The notes: generated from the letters alone by a model not told the origin. A stretch of DNA of 14,837 nt from Candidatus Hydrogenedentota bacterium (GCA_007124105.1 SLFT01000410.1:1-14837), one strand, 5' to 3'. Positions 7,099-14,402 are shown, counted from the first letter of the stretch. Translations and numbers: made by a program.

Positions 7099-8515
7099 GA
7101 GAGCGCCAAGACAACGAATGACGGAACAGCCGCCGCTGGACAGGATTCACAATTTCAACGAGGTGCCCTTCGGCTTGACCGATGCGCAGGCCGTGATCGA
7201 GGCCTCCCGTAGTTTGAAGTGCAAGAAGCCCAAATGTGTTGAAGGCTGTCCGGTTAACATTGACATCCCCGGCTTCATCAAGGCCATTGAGGAAAAAGAG
7301 TTTCGAAAAGCCTTCCTGACCATCAAGGAAACGAACTCGTTACCCGCCGTATGCGGGCGCGTATGTCCCCAGGAAACCCAATGCGAGGTATTGTGCGTAC
7401 TCGCCAAAAAGTCAGAGCCAGTCGCAATCGGCTGCCTGGAACGCTTCGCGGCGGATTATGAACGCGACCGCGACCGGGTCGCCCCTGAACCGCCGGAAAC
7501 GGAAACAGGCAAGAAAGTGGCCATCATCGGTTCCGGTCCCGCCGGGCTTACGGCGGCGGGCGAGCTGCGCCGGCGCGGGCACGACGTCACTATCTTCGAG
7601 GCCTTTCACAGCCCGGGCGGTGTGCTGGTGTACGGCATTCCCGAGTTCCGGTTGCCCAAGGAAATTGTTCATTACGAAATCAACGCCCTCGAGCAGGCGG
7701 GCGTGAAGCTGGTGCGCAACCGGGTGGTCGGCATGTCCGAGACAATAGACGATTTGCTGGCGCAGGGTTTTGAGGCGGTGTTTATTGGTTCGGGCGCGGG
7801 ACTGCCCATGTTCCTGAACATCCCCGGCGAGAATTACATTGGCGTCTATACGGCAAACGAATACCTGACCCGCGCCAATCTGATGAAGGCCTACCGATTC
7901 CCGGAATACGATACGCCCATTATCCGCGGCAACAATGTCGCGGTGTTCGGCGGCGGCAACGTGGCCATGGACTCGGCGCGCACGGCCAAGCGGCTCGGCG
8001 CTGAGAATGTGTATATTATTTACCGGCGCTCGAAGGCGGAACTTCCCGCGCGCGCCGAGGAAGTGCATCACGCCGAGGAAGAGGGCATCATCTTCAAATT
8101 GCTTTCGAATCCGACCCGCTTCCTGGGCAATGAAAAGGGACGGCTGTCCGGCGTTGAATGTCTCCAGATGAAACTGGGAGAACCCGATAAGTCCGGGCGG
8201 CCCAGGCCCGTGCCCGTTGAAGGCTCGGAGTTTGTTGTGGACATAGACTTGGCCATCATCGCCATCGGCAACTCGCCGAATCCCATTATCCAACGCACCA
8301 CGCCTGGGCTTGAACAAACGCGGTGGGGCACTATCGTCGCCAACGAGGCGACCATGGAAACCTCGAAGCCGGGCGTGTTCGCAGGCGGCGACGTGGTTAC
8401 CGGCGCGGCAACGGTTATTGAAGCCATGGGCGCGGGGCGCACCGCCGCCCAGGCCATGCACAGGCGCCTGATGGGCGAAAATGAAGACCCCGCTCCTGAA
8501 ACAACCGAGGCATAG
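7091..8515 (+). CDS. nfnB: NfnB/GltA-like NADPH-dependent oxidoreductase (glutamate synthase small-subunit family)
   Basis: A 474-residue iron-sulfur flavoprotein of the GltD/GltA family. The N-terminal domain carries the two [4Fe-4S] cysteine sets: Cys44, Cys49, Cys53 in CKKPKCVEGCP, and Cys88, Cys92, Cys98, Cys102 in CGRVCPQETQCEVLC. The FAD dinucleotide fold follows (IIGSGPAGLTAAGEL, 145-159). Next are GGVLVYGIPEFRLPK (176-190), the NADPH fold (VFGGGNVAMDSARTAKRLGA, 285-304), and the closing FAD motif VFAGGDVVTGAATVIEAMGAG (429-449). Families with this sequence are often annotated as homotetrameric NADPH-dependent glutamate synthase GltA. Coupling with an NfnA-like gene (ATG 7091 overlaps the upstream stop by 8 bp) argues for the electron-bifurcating NfnAB complex instead, which links NADH, ferredoxin and NADPH pools. 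A GltB large subunit is absent from the window. An intrinsic terminator follows 27 bp after the stop. Confidence 0.9.
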   Translation: MPERAPRQRMTEQPPLDRIHNFNEVPFGLTDAQAVIEASRSLKCKKPKCVEGCPVNIDIPGFIKAIEEKEFRKAFLTIKETNSLPAVCGRVCPQETQCEVLCVLAKKSEPVAIGCLERFAADYERDRDRVAPEPPETETGKKVAIIGSGPAGLTAAGELRRRGHDVTIFEAFHSPGGVLVYGIPEFRLPKEIVHYEINALEQAGVKLVRNRVVGMSETIDDLLAQGFEAVFIGSGAGLPMFLNIPGENYIGVYTANEYLTRANLMKAYRFPEYDTPIIRGNNVAVFGGGNVAMDSARTAKRLGAENVYIIYRRSKAELPARAEEVHHAEEEGIIFKLLSNPTRFLGNEKGRLSGVECLQMKLGEPDKSGRPRPVPVEGSEFVVDIDLAIIAIGNSPNPIIQRTTPGLEQTRWGTIVANEATMETSKPGVFAGGDVVTGAATVIEAMGAGRTAAQAMHRRLMGENEDPAPETTEA

Positions 8516-8542
8516 CGCCCTCAAAAACGGAATAATAGTTAC

Positions 8543-8581
8543 AACGCGGTCGCCGGTACGCTGTGCGGCCGCGTTCTTTTT
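8543..8581 (+). terminator. Intrinsic terminator of the nfnAB-like operon
   Basis: AACGCGGTCGC (8543-8553) pairs with GCGGCCGCGTT (8565-8575) over 11 bp with one U-G wobble and an 11-nt loop. C and a T5 run follow (8577-8581). The position 27 bp after the stop is as expected. Confidence 0.85.
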
Positions 8582-8721
8582 GTGCGCGTGACGCGAACAC
8601 GCTGGGGTGTATGGTTGTTGGTTGACAGTGTGTTGGAAAGAGTAGAGCCAGAAGTCTGGCATAATCCACGCAGGCCACGGCCAAAGAAGGTGGACTAAAC
8701 GGCTGCGCCGTGGAAATCAAC

Positions 8722-9155
8722 AGATGCGCGGTGATGTTGCTGACGCTTACTTGTCCGTGGCAGATGTACGCCTATTTTCGAATGCGCGCCATCGCCATGC
8801 CGCAGACGCTGCTCTGGTTCTGGCTGGCCGCGGCGTTCATGATGGTCTTGGTGATTATGTGGGGTGCTACGAATTTGCCCATGCCGGTGCGCGATCATAT
8901 CGCTTATGCCAATGACGCACCGTGCTCGCCGGCCGTGGATGAGGGCGTACCGCCCATACCTGGTCTGCCCCCCCCTGAGAATTCCTGGACAGCTTTCCCG
9001 AGAAACTTGCCGGGATGAAAAAGGAGGCCGACGAACTCATTCGTCTCCACGTTATCGCAACCTATTCCACTGTCGAGGCTGACCAACAGATGGAAGACCG
9101 TCTGCGCAAATTCTGGGTTGCTTTCAGGGTTATACGCAACCATTATGTTCAATAA
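8722..9155 (+). pseudogene. Decayed partial copy of the DUF4129 membrane protein gene
   Basis: Two blocks match the gene at 3913-5721. Block one (about 8725-8885, CAVMLLTLTC to NLPMP) corresponds to parent residues 325-378; I count 41 of 54 identical. Block two (8886-9155) corresponds to parent residues 515-602; its last 58 residues, ending VAFRVIRNHYVQ and TAA, are 45/58 identical. The blocks join exactly at GCCCATGCC (8877-8885). This 9-mer occurs in the parent at 5037-5045 and 5445-5453, so 408 bp (136 codons) are missing in frame. A second lesion lies at a C8 run (8968-8975): the copy is 2 bases longer than the parent there, shifting the frame, and a TGA stands where the parent has TAC. 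The first 324 parent residues are absent and no ribosome binding site was found. Differences are mostly conservative, implying an old paralogue that was once functional. Confidence 0.87.
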
Positions 9156-9219
9156 CAGGTGCGCCCCGAAATGACGGGGGTACACTATGCAGGTTAATAT
9201 GCGCTATGTTATTATGTCG

Positions 9220-9225
9220 TATAGT
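9220..9225 (+). promoter_or_regulatory. Possible -10 element upstream of the pseudopilin
   Basis: TATAGT lies 32 bp before the ATG. No good -35 box sits at 16-18 bp upstream; the nearest candidate, TTAATA at 9194-9199, is 20 bp away. Weak, by consensus only. Confidence 0.25.
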
Positions 9226-9257
9226 GAACGCATCAGAATTCAACAACAGAGAGGCTT

Positions 9258-10244
9258 ATGAAAGCGTCTGGATTTACATTGATCGAACTGCTGGTGGTGG
9301 TGGCTATCATTGCGATTCTGGCGGGGCTTCTTCTTCCCGCGCTTGCGCGGGCGCGAGAAGCGGCGCGACGCGCCAGCTGCCAGAACAACCTCAGGCAATG
9401 GGGGTTGATTTATAAAATGTACGCAAGCGAATCAGCGGGAGAAAAGTACCCGCGTCTGCATATCTACCACGGCCCGCAGCATGATTGCGACGACCCGGAA
9501 TTCCCTGTTACAAATCCAAGCACCAACAATATTAGGTCGGGGCCTTATGTGACTTCCATCTATCCCGAATACTTGACTGATCCAGGCATTGTTTACTGCC
9601 CTTCAGACGCTGAAAACGACCCATCAAATCTGTATTCGCCGGCTACTGGTCTCATGGAATTTGCGTATCGCTGTGCGGGACGACGCGGCCACAGCCAGAT
9701 AGACGCAAGTTATATCTACGTCGGTTGGGTATTCGACAGGCTGAACGATGGAGACGATCCTGTGCCTGTAGCTGTTTGCAGCGAAGCCTACAACTTCAAT
9801 ATTCCTGAAGACTATCCCTGGTCGCTTCCCGCGCAGATTGTCGGGTTTGGGCGTTCCTTTATTGGTCACACGCCCCAGAAAGCCGTCGCTTTATCGGATC
9901 AGGATATAGACCTCACCCGAAGCGCTGACTATCACGACATTTTGCGTTACAAGAACTCGGACATGCCCAGTTTCGGAAACGCAGGTACAAGCACTCTCTA
10001 TCGGTTGCGCGAAGGGGTCGAGCGTTTCTTGATTACCGATATTAATAATCCGGCTGCCGGAGCGCGCGCGCAAAGTACGATGTTCGTCATGTTTGATCGA
10101 ATCAGTTACGAGCCAGAAAACTTCAATCATATCCCAGGCGGCGCCAATGTATTGTTTATGGATGGGCATGTCAGCTTTATCCGCTACAACCCACCCCATT
10201 CGCCCGCGCCCGTTACAGGCGGCCTGGCCGGACTCATTGGCTGA
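9258..10244 (+). CDS. Pseudopilin with prepilin N-terminus and H-Xn-DG C-terminal motif (DUF1559-like)
   Basis: A 328-residue exported protein. The start MKASG-FTLIELLVVVAIIAILAGLLLPAL is a type IV prepilin/pseudopilin signal: cleavage is expected between Gly5 and Phe6, Glu falls at mature position 5, and a hydrophobic helix follows. Next comes LARAREAARRASCQNNLRQWG, the standard amphipathic continuation in this family. The tail contains HIPGGANVLFMDGHVSFIRY (His291, Asp302-Gly303), the prepilin-type processing-associated motif. The middle is acidic, with several cysteines. Such proteins occur in many copies in Planctomycetes, Lentisphaerae and Hydrogenedentes, and their precise function is unknown; involvement in a type II secretion-like or pilus-like apparatus is inferred. 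AGAGAGG (9248-9254) precedes the ATG by only 3 nt. No secretion or peptidase genes are adjacent. Confidence 0.92.
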   Translation: MKASGFTLIELLVVVAIIAILAGLLLPALARAREAARRASCQNNLRQWGLIYKMYASESAGEKYPRLHIYHGPQHDCDDPEFPVTNPSTNNIRSGPYVTSIYPEYLTDPGIVYCPSDAENDPSNLYSPATGLMEFAYRCAGRRGHSQIDASYIYVGWVFDRLNDGDDPVPVAVCSEAYNFNIPEDYPWSLPAQIVGFGRSFIGHTPQKAVALSDQDIDLTRSADYHDILRYKNSDMPSFGNAGTSTLYRLREGVERFLITDINNPAAGARAQSTMFVMFDRISYEPENFNHIPGGANVLFMDGHVSFIRYNPPHSPAPVTGGLAGLIG

Positions 10245-10457
10245 CAGATATGTTGTACGCTTTCAGAAAGTGCGGCAACAGGGATACAGACGCGCGACAC
10301 CTTATGGACGCTATTCTGGATGTGAGCAGTGATTACCCTCGTAACACTCCTGGTTCGGCAGTTGAACTAACCCCATCACTGTAGACGCAGCATCCGTCCA
10401 TACAGTCAATACCGTCCATTGAGAGTGGCGCCTCCTGTTCGGGGATTCCGGAGAACG

Positions 10458-10492
10458 AAAAAAGGCAGGACACGTTAAAAACGCATCCTGCC
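10458..10492 (-). terminator. Intrinsic terminator of the minus-strand dehydrogenase operon
   Basis: On the minus strand GGCAGGA (10492-10486) pairs with TCCTGCC (10470-10464) around a 15-nt loop, followed by T6 (10463-10458). It begins 19 bp after the stop of the dehydrogenase ending at 10512. The upstream stretch 10245-10457 holds no gene I can support. Confidence 0.85.
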
Positions 10493-10511
10493 CATGTCGT
10501 TTTGTGATGTG

Positions 10512-11495
10512 TTAAATCTTTACCGCTTTTCTTTCTTTATAGGCGTCATACGCTGCGACAGTGACTTCGGTGGCGCGCAGGCCGTCAACGCCGGTGACGG
10601 CGGGTTCGCGTTTGTCGCGTACAGCGCTAACGAAATCCTGAACCAACCCGAGGTCGGGATTGTCGCCCCAGGGCGCCCATGAAACGCGCATGGCCTTGTC
10701 GTCGAAGACGGTCAGTTTCTGGTTGAACGCGTCCGTGTTGATGACGCCGCCTTCGCAGATGAATTCCATGGTAACGTCGCCCCAGGTGTAAAAGCTTTTG
10801 GGACGGCTCCAACTGGCGATGTGAGACACCTGTACGCCGCCTTCCATTTCGAGATGCATACTGCCAAGGTCGTCTGTTTCCAATGTATCCTTGTGCAGCT
10901 GATTGCCCAGTTCGCAGTAGACGCGGGTGAACTCTTTGCCGAGCATCCAGCGCAGCAGGTCGGCCACATGCACGGTGTGGTCCATGGTGGCGCCGCCGCC
11001 GCTGAGCGCTTCGTCGGCGAACCAGCCGCCCGGCGACTGACCGTGGTTGGTGCAGCTTACCGCGTACACCTCGCCATACGCGCCTGAATCGAGCATTTCC
11101 TTCACGGCCATCAGCGGCCGCGCGTAACGACAGGGGAATGCCGTGCCCAGGCCGATGCCCGCCTTTTTACAGGTGGTTACCATGGCCGCGGCGTCTTCCA
11201 CAGTGGGCGCCAGCGGCTTCTCGCATAGAATCCACAGCCCCGCGTCGGCGGCGGATTCCACTAGTACCCGGTGTTTAACGTTCTCGGCCGTGACAATAAC
11301 GCCTTCCATCTCTGTATCGAGAAAGGCTTCCAAATCCTTGACGAAGGATGTTTCAAAGGCCCGGGCCATTTTTTTGCCGCGTCGCACGTCGTCGTCCCAT
11401 ATTGCGGCCAGTTCAACGCCGGGCATTGCGTTCAAGCACGCGGCATAGCTGTGGGCATGCATGTGGGCAAAACTCATAATGCCGATTTTCGTCAT
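10512..11495 (-). CDS. Gfo/Idh/MocA family oxidoreductase with atypical nucleotide-binding loop
   Basis: A 327-residue NAD(P)-dependent dehydrogenase-like protein of the Gfo/Idh/MocA family, which oxidises or reduces hydroxyl groups on sugars and polyols. Family features are CEKPLAPT (Lys93), GGGATMDHTVHVADLLRW with Asp172 and His176 as the likely catalytic pair, and a beta-rich C-terminal half that typically forms the substrate platform. The N-terminal loop reads IGIMSFAHMHAHSY. Compared with GxGxxG/A, the central Gly is Met7, and the stretch is unusually rich in His (11, 13, 15). An AAGGAG-like site (GAAAGGAG, 11509-11502) stands 6 nt before ATG 11495. The gene starts 14 bp after the stop of another family member, so the two are almost certainly co-transcribed and may act on successive or alternative forms of one substrate. 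Substrate not predictable. Confidence 0.9.
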   Translation of the reverse strand: MTKIGIMSFAHMHAHSYAACLNAMPGVELAAIWDDDVRRGKKMARAFETSFVKDLEAFLDTEMEGVIVTAENVKHRVLVESAADAGLWILCEKPLAPTVEDAAAMVTTCKKAGIGLGTAFPCRYARPLMAVKEMLDSGAYGEVYAVSCTNHGQSPGGWFADEALSGGGATMDHTVHVADLLRWMLGKEFTRVYCELGNQLHKDTLETDDLGSMHLEMEGGVQVSHIASWSRPKSFYTWGDVTMEFICEGGVINTDAFNQKLTVFDDKAMRVSWAPWGDNPDLGLVQDFVSAVRDKREPAVTGVDGLRATEVTVAAYDAYKERKAVKI

Positions 11496-11509
11496 GATGC
11501 GCTCCTTTC

Positions 11510-12484
11510 CTAAACCGTTACCGGCTGCCGTTTCGCGGCGGATTTTAATGCGGCTTCGGCCATTTCCACGGCGCGCATGGCGTCCGCGGCGGTAACGCGC
11601 GGTTTGCCGCGCCCTTCAATCCAGGCCACAAACTCTTCCCATTCGTGTTGATACGGACTCTTCGCCACCGGACTCATGGGCACGATCATGGTGGGCCCCG
11701 CGGCGGTTTCCCGCGCTTCGGCGCTCAGCGGCGCGTCCGCGCTGTCGAACTGTATCATGCCCTCGCTGCCGCAAATTTCCGCTTTCACGCGGAATCCGCT
11801 CGGATGCGCCCAGGTGCCGATAATTGTTGCGATTACGCCGTTCTTCATGCGCATGGTCACCTGCGAGTAATCGAGCTGCGTGGGGTTCTTGCGCATCAGC
11901 GTCTGGCAGAAGATGCGTTCGGGTTCGCCGAAGGTGTAGCGCGCCCAGTCCAAATCATGGATCATGCAGTCGAAGGTCACGCCGCCGCTTTGCGCATAAT
12001 CGCGAAACCAGCTCTTGGGATCGCCGGGGAAAATGCCGCCCCGATAAATCTTCAGCCAGCCCGCGTCGCCAATAACGCCGTCGTCCACCTGCGCTTTCAT
12101 GGCCTCGAACTCGTGGAAATAGCGCACCACATGTCCGACAAACAAGTTGACGCCGGCCTTGTCCGCCGCGGCAATGGCGCGTCGGCATTCGGCTGTCGAG
12201 CGGCCAAAGGGCTTTTCACAGAAGATGTGCTTGCCCGCTTTCGCGGCGGCCTTCACATACTTCTCATGGGTGGGCGTGGGCGTTGTAATCACAACGATGT
12301 CCACGTCTTTGGAATTGATGGCGCCCATGGGGTCTTCATAGGCCTTGGCCTTGTGCGTATCTGCGACGCTTGACGCCGCCTTACGCACCGCGTCGGCGCA
12401 GGCGACAACGCGAAGCCCGCAGTTCGCGGCCATTTCCGCATGAAGCCGGCCCATGCCGCCGCATCCGATGATTGCTACATTCAT
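11510..12484 (-). CDS. Gfo/Idh/MocA family oxidoreductase (classical)
   Basis: A 324-residue family member with a textbook Rossmann start, VAIIGCGGMGRLH (3-15), then VVITTPTPTHEKYVKAAAKAGKH, CEKPFG (Lys91) and GGVTFDCMIHDLDWARY, in which Asp172 and His176 are the probable catalytic residues. Length matches the family. It resembles inositol 2-dehydrogenase-like and other myo-inositol/sugar dehydrogenases, but overall similarity does not settle the substrate. GGGAGGA lies 7 nt before ATG 12484. The stop at 11510 is just ahead of the ribosome binding site of the next dehydrogenase. Upstream, 179 bp containing an inverted REP-like pair and a terminator-like hairpin separate it from the isomerase gene, so it may be transcribed partly from its own promoter. 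No clear promoter was seen there. Confidence 0.92.
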   Translation of the reverse strand: MNVAIIGCGGMGRLHAEMAANCGLRVVACADAVRKAASSVADTHKAKAYEDPMGAINSKDVDIVVITTPTPTHEKYVKAAAKAGKHIFCEKPFGRSTAECRRAIAAADKAGVNLFVGHVVRYFHEFEAMKAQVDDGVIGDAGWLKIYRGGIFPGDPKSWFRDYAQSGGVTFDCMIHDLDWARYTFGEPERIFCQTLMRKNPTQLDYSQVTMRMKNGVIATIIGTWAHPSGFRVKAEICGSEGMIQFDSADAPLSAEARETAAGPTMIVPMSPVAKSPYQHEWEEFVAWIEGRGKPRVTAADAMRAVEMAEAALKSAAKRQPVTV

Positions 12485-12571
12485 AGCGCGTTCCTCCCTG
12501 GATGTTGGAGTTCAGTTACTACGTCTCCACCGGCACAAGGGCTGGAAGAGGCATTTATGCACACAGGCTGT

Positions 12572-12650
12572 GGGGTGGGCATAGAGAAACGAAACCCACC
12601 GCAGCACAATAGACAAAAAACGGCGGGTTTCGCTGCGCTTTACCCACCCG
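12572..12650. repeat. Inverted pair of REP-like repeats
   Basis: Two copies of a GGGTGGGnAnAGnGnAnCGAAACCC-type sequence face each other: 12572-12602 on the plus strand and 12620-12650 on the minus strand, with 23 of 31 bases matching. The right copy reads GGGTGGGTAAAGCGCAGCG followed by AAACCC on the minus strand. This phrase recalls dispersed intergenic palindromes common in many bacterial genomes, from memory only. The arrangement resembles a REP doublet mobilised by RAYT-type transposases. Confidence 0.6.
12615..12650 (-). terminator. Terminator-like hairpin after the isomerase gene
   Basis: On the minus strand the right REP-like copy has a GGGT/ACCC core extended by CGG/CCG around two mismatches, and is followed by T6 (12620-12615). 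It begins 14 bp after the isomerase stop. The stem is weak, so partial termination is more likely than complete. Confidence 0.45.
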
Positions 12651-12663
12651 GCAGTCGCTGTTG

Positions 12664-13488
12664 TTAAACGTTGGCAAGGGCAATAATGGCTTCCAGTGAG
12701 GCATGCACATGCCGCAACATTACCTCGAGGCTGTGTTTGTACGGGCCGTACTCCGCGGTGAGCGCGCCGTCGAAACCGATTTCCTTGAGCGCCGCCGTCA
12801 CTTCCGGCCAGTTGACGTCGCCTTCCATGAGCATTACGAATCCGTCGAAATTGCCCGCCGAAGCGCGGAAATCCTTGGCGTGTACGGCGCGGACGCGCGC
12901 GCCGAGTATGCGCAGGTATTGTTCTGGATAGCCGTACAATACAATGTTGCCCGTGTCCAGGTACGCGCCCACGCATTCGCTTTCGCATTGGTCTATGAAA
13001 TCGCGCATCTCAACGGGACTCAACAGAAACTTGTTCCATACATTTTCGATGCCCAGGGTCACGCCGAGTTTTTCCGCCGCAGGCGTCAAGTCCTGGACGG
13101 TTGCCAGCGCATTCTCGAGGGCGCTGTCGTAGGAACTTGTTTCGGATACGATGCCCGGCACCACCAGCAGTGTGTCCGCGCCGAGCCATTGCGTGATGCG
13201 CAGCGCCTGGGCTGTCGCCTCCACGCCCTTGGCGCGCACGGCGGGGTCCGGCGAGGTAAGCGGATAGTTCCAGCCCAGGCCCGAACCGACAGTGCGCAGG
13301 GCCAGCCCGTGTTTGTCCGCCTCGCGGCGCAACGCCGTTATGTCAAGCTCTGTGGCGTCCAGGGGGACGGGGCCCGATTCTCCGACACACAGTTCGATGG
13401 ACTGATAGCCGATGCGGGCCGCCAGCGTCATCGCCTGCGACGCGGACATGTCCTCGGGGAAAGCCCATTGGTTGATTCCTGTCAGCAT
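12664..13488 (-). CDS. Sugar phosphate isomerase/epimerase (xylose isomerase-like TIM barrel)
   Basis: A 274-residue protein of the AP-endonuclease-2/xylose isomerase-like TIM-barrel family, which interconverts ketoses or their phosphates using a divalent metal. The metal ligands expected for the tagatose 3-epimerase type are visible: Glu148 in LGIENVWNKF, Asp178 in AYLDTGN, His203 in VHAKDF and Glu246 in TAEYGP. The opening MLTGINQWAFPEDMSASQAM and SIELCVGE near residue 30 are normal for the family, resembling L-ribulose/hexulose-phosphate epimerases. GGGAG lies 7 nt before ATG 13488. The gene heads a minus-strand set with two dehydrogenases, fitting a catabolic route for a sugar or polyol in which epimerisation and oxidation are linked. 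It diverges from the response regulator across 200 bp. The exact substrate is unknown. Confidence 0.92.
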   Translation of the reverse strand: MLTGINQWAFPEDMSASQAMTLAARIGYQSIELCVGESGPVPLDATELDITALRREADKHGLALRTVGSGLGWNYPLTSPDPAVRAKGVEATAQALRITQWLGADTLLVVPGIVSETSSYDSALENALATVQDLTPAAEKLGVTLGIENVWNKFLLSPVEMRDFIDQCESECVGAYLDTGNIVLYGYPEQYLRILGARVRAVHAKDFRASAGNFDGFVMLMEGDVNWPEVTAALKEIGFDGALTAEYGPYKHSLEVMLRHVHASLEAIIALANV

Positions 13489-13644
13489 AACAATTCTCCC
13501 ACACTATGCTCGTCTTGTTTTGACGCAATCATTACACAATCCCAACACGCCGGCGGTACAATCACCGCGCGCCGTTTTATTGGACGCGCCCGCAAACAGC
13601 CTACTACCCTGGGGCGGGTGAATGCAATTTCTTTCGCGTCATTG

Positions 13645-13650
13645 TATAAT
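13645..13650 (+). promoter_or_regulatory. -10 element of the two-component operon promoter
   Basis: A perfect TATAAT lies 38 bp before the GTG start of the response regulator. No recognisable -35 box is present at the usual distance (ATGCAA at 13622-13627 is the nearest), suggesting activator dependence, perhaps autoregulation. No clear pair of pho-box repeats was found by eye. Confidence 0.55.
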
Positions 13651-13688
13651 ACGGGTATGCGTGAAAAACAACCACAAGGAAGCCAGCC

Positions 13689-14402
13689 GTGAGCAAAGCG
13701 CCAAAGCCACACATACTTGTTGTGGAAGACGACGATGACATTCTCGAACTGGTATCGTACAACCTCAAAAAAGAGGGGTATCAGATTACCCGCGCCATGA
13801 GCGGCGAGAAAGCGTTGCAATGCGTGGAAGACGATCCGCCCCACCTGATTCTGCTGGACTTGATGTTGCCCGAGCTGGACGGGCTCGAGGTGTGCCGCCG
13901 CCTGAAACGGGACCACGAAACCGCCGCCATTCCGATTGTGATGCTTACGGCAAAGGGCGAGGAGGCCGATATCGTGGCGGGGCTCGAGATGGGCGCCGAC
14001 GACTATATCACCAAGCCCTTCAGCCCGCGCGTGCTGATTGCGCGGATACGAGCGGTGTTGCGGCGGCATCGGCGCGGCATGGCCAGCGAAGAGGCTGTAC
14101 TCACCTTTGGTGAACTGACCATCCACCCGGGGCGTCACGAGGTGATATATCAAGACGCCGCAATAGACCTCACCTATTCCGAGTTCGCCATCCTGCATCT
14201 GCTGGCGCGGCGACCGGGCTGGGTGTTCACCCGCTATCGGATTGTGGACGCAATCCGCGGCGAACATTACGCCGTCACCGAGCGCGCGGTGGATGTACAG
14301 ATTGCCGGACTCCGCAAGAAACTGGGCGACGCGGGCGACTACATCAAAACGGTGCGCGGCGTCGGATACAAATTCATGGAACTGGACGCTTCGGATGGGT
14401 AG
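13689..14402 (+). CDS. phoB: OmpR/PhoB-family response regulator
   Basis: A 237-residue cytoplasmic regulator. The receiver domain (about 7-125) has the acidic pocket VVEDDDD (Glu13, Asp14), phospho-acceptor Asp57 in LLDLMLPELDG, Thr87 in VMLTAKG and Lys109 in YITKPFS. The winged-helix DNA-binding domain (about 138-232) contains LTYSEFAILHLLARRPGWVF, RAVDVQIAGLRKKLGD and IKTVRGVGYKF, all typical of OmpR/PhoB. GTG 13689 has AAGGAAG (13676-13682) 6 nt upstream. The stop overlaps the following sensor kinase start by 8 bp. The PhoB label rests on overall resemblance and on the partner's PhoR-like sensor domain; a related regulator for another signal is possible, because no phosphate transport genes are in view. 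Confidence 0.9.
   Translation: MSKAPKPHILVVEDDDDILELVSYNLKKEGYQITRAMSGEKALQCVEDDPPHLILLDLMLPELDGLEVCRRLKRDHETAAIPIVMLTAKGEEADIVAGLEMGADDYITKPFSPRVLIARIRAVLRRHRRGMASEEAVLTFGELTIHPGRHEVIYQDAAIDLTYSEFAILHLLARRPGWVFTRYRIVDAIRGEHYAVTERAVDVQIAGLRKKLGDAGDYIKTVRGVGYKFMELDASDG

Noticed and set aside
7412..8662. A 416-residue open frame on the minus strand opposite the nfnB-like gene
   Set aside because: It is antisense to a gene with full family motifs, is His/Arg/Ala-rich without recognisable domains, and arises from GC-biased codon use.
8670..8690. GCCACGGCCAA upstream of the decayed copy, matching 5520-5530 in the intact gene
   Set aside because: An 11-base match in GC-rich sequence, in the wrong order relative to the copy; probably chance.
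8620..8690. TTGACA upstream of the decayed DUF4129 copy as a promoter
   Set aside because: No -10 element stands at an acceptable distance; the CATAAT downstream is about 32 bp away.
8710..9018. A 102-residue frame that could be a short intact membrane protein
   Set aside because: It is the first part of the decayed DUF4129 copy: after the C8 run it loses register with the conserved C-terminus, which continues in another frame.
10394..10419. CCGTCCAT repeated twice, 18 bp apart, between the pseudopilin and the terminator
   Set aside because: Short and lacking any neighbour to regulate: it lies between converging genes.
11645..12373. A 242-residue plus-strand open frame opposite the second dehydrogenase
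   Set aside because: Antisense shadow of a classical Gfo/Idh/MocA gene; no motif of its own.
12703..13692. A 329-residue plus-strand open frame opposite the isomerase
   Set aside because: It lies over a gene with a complete metal-binding site, has shadow-like composition and no ribosome binding site, and runs into the real response regulator region.
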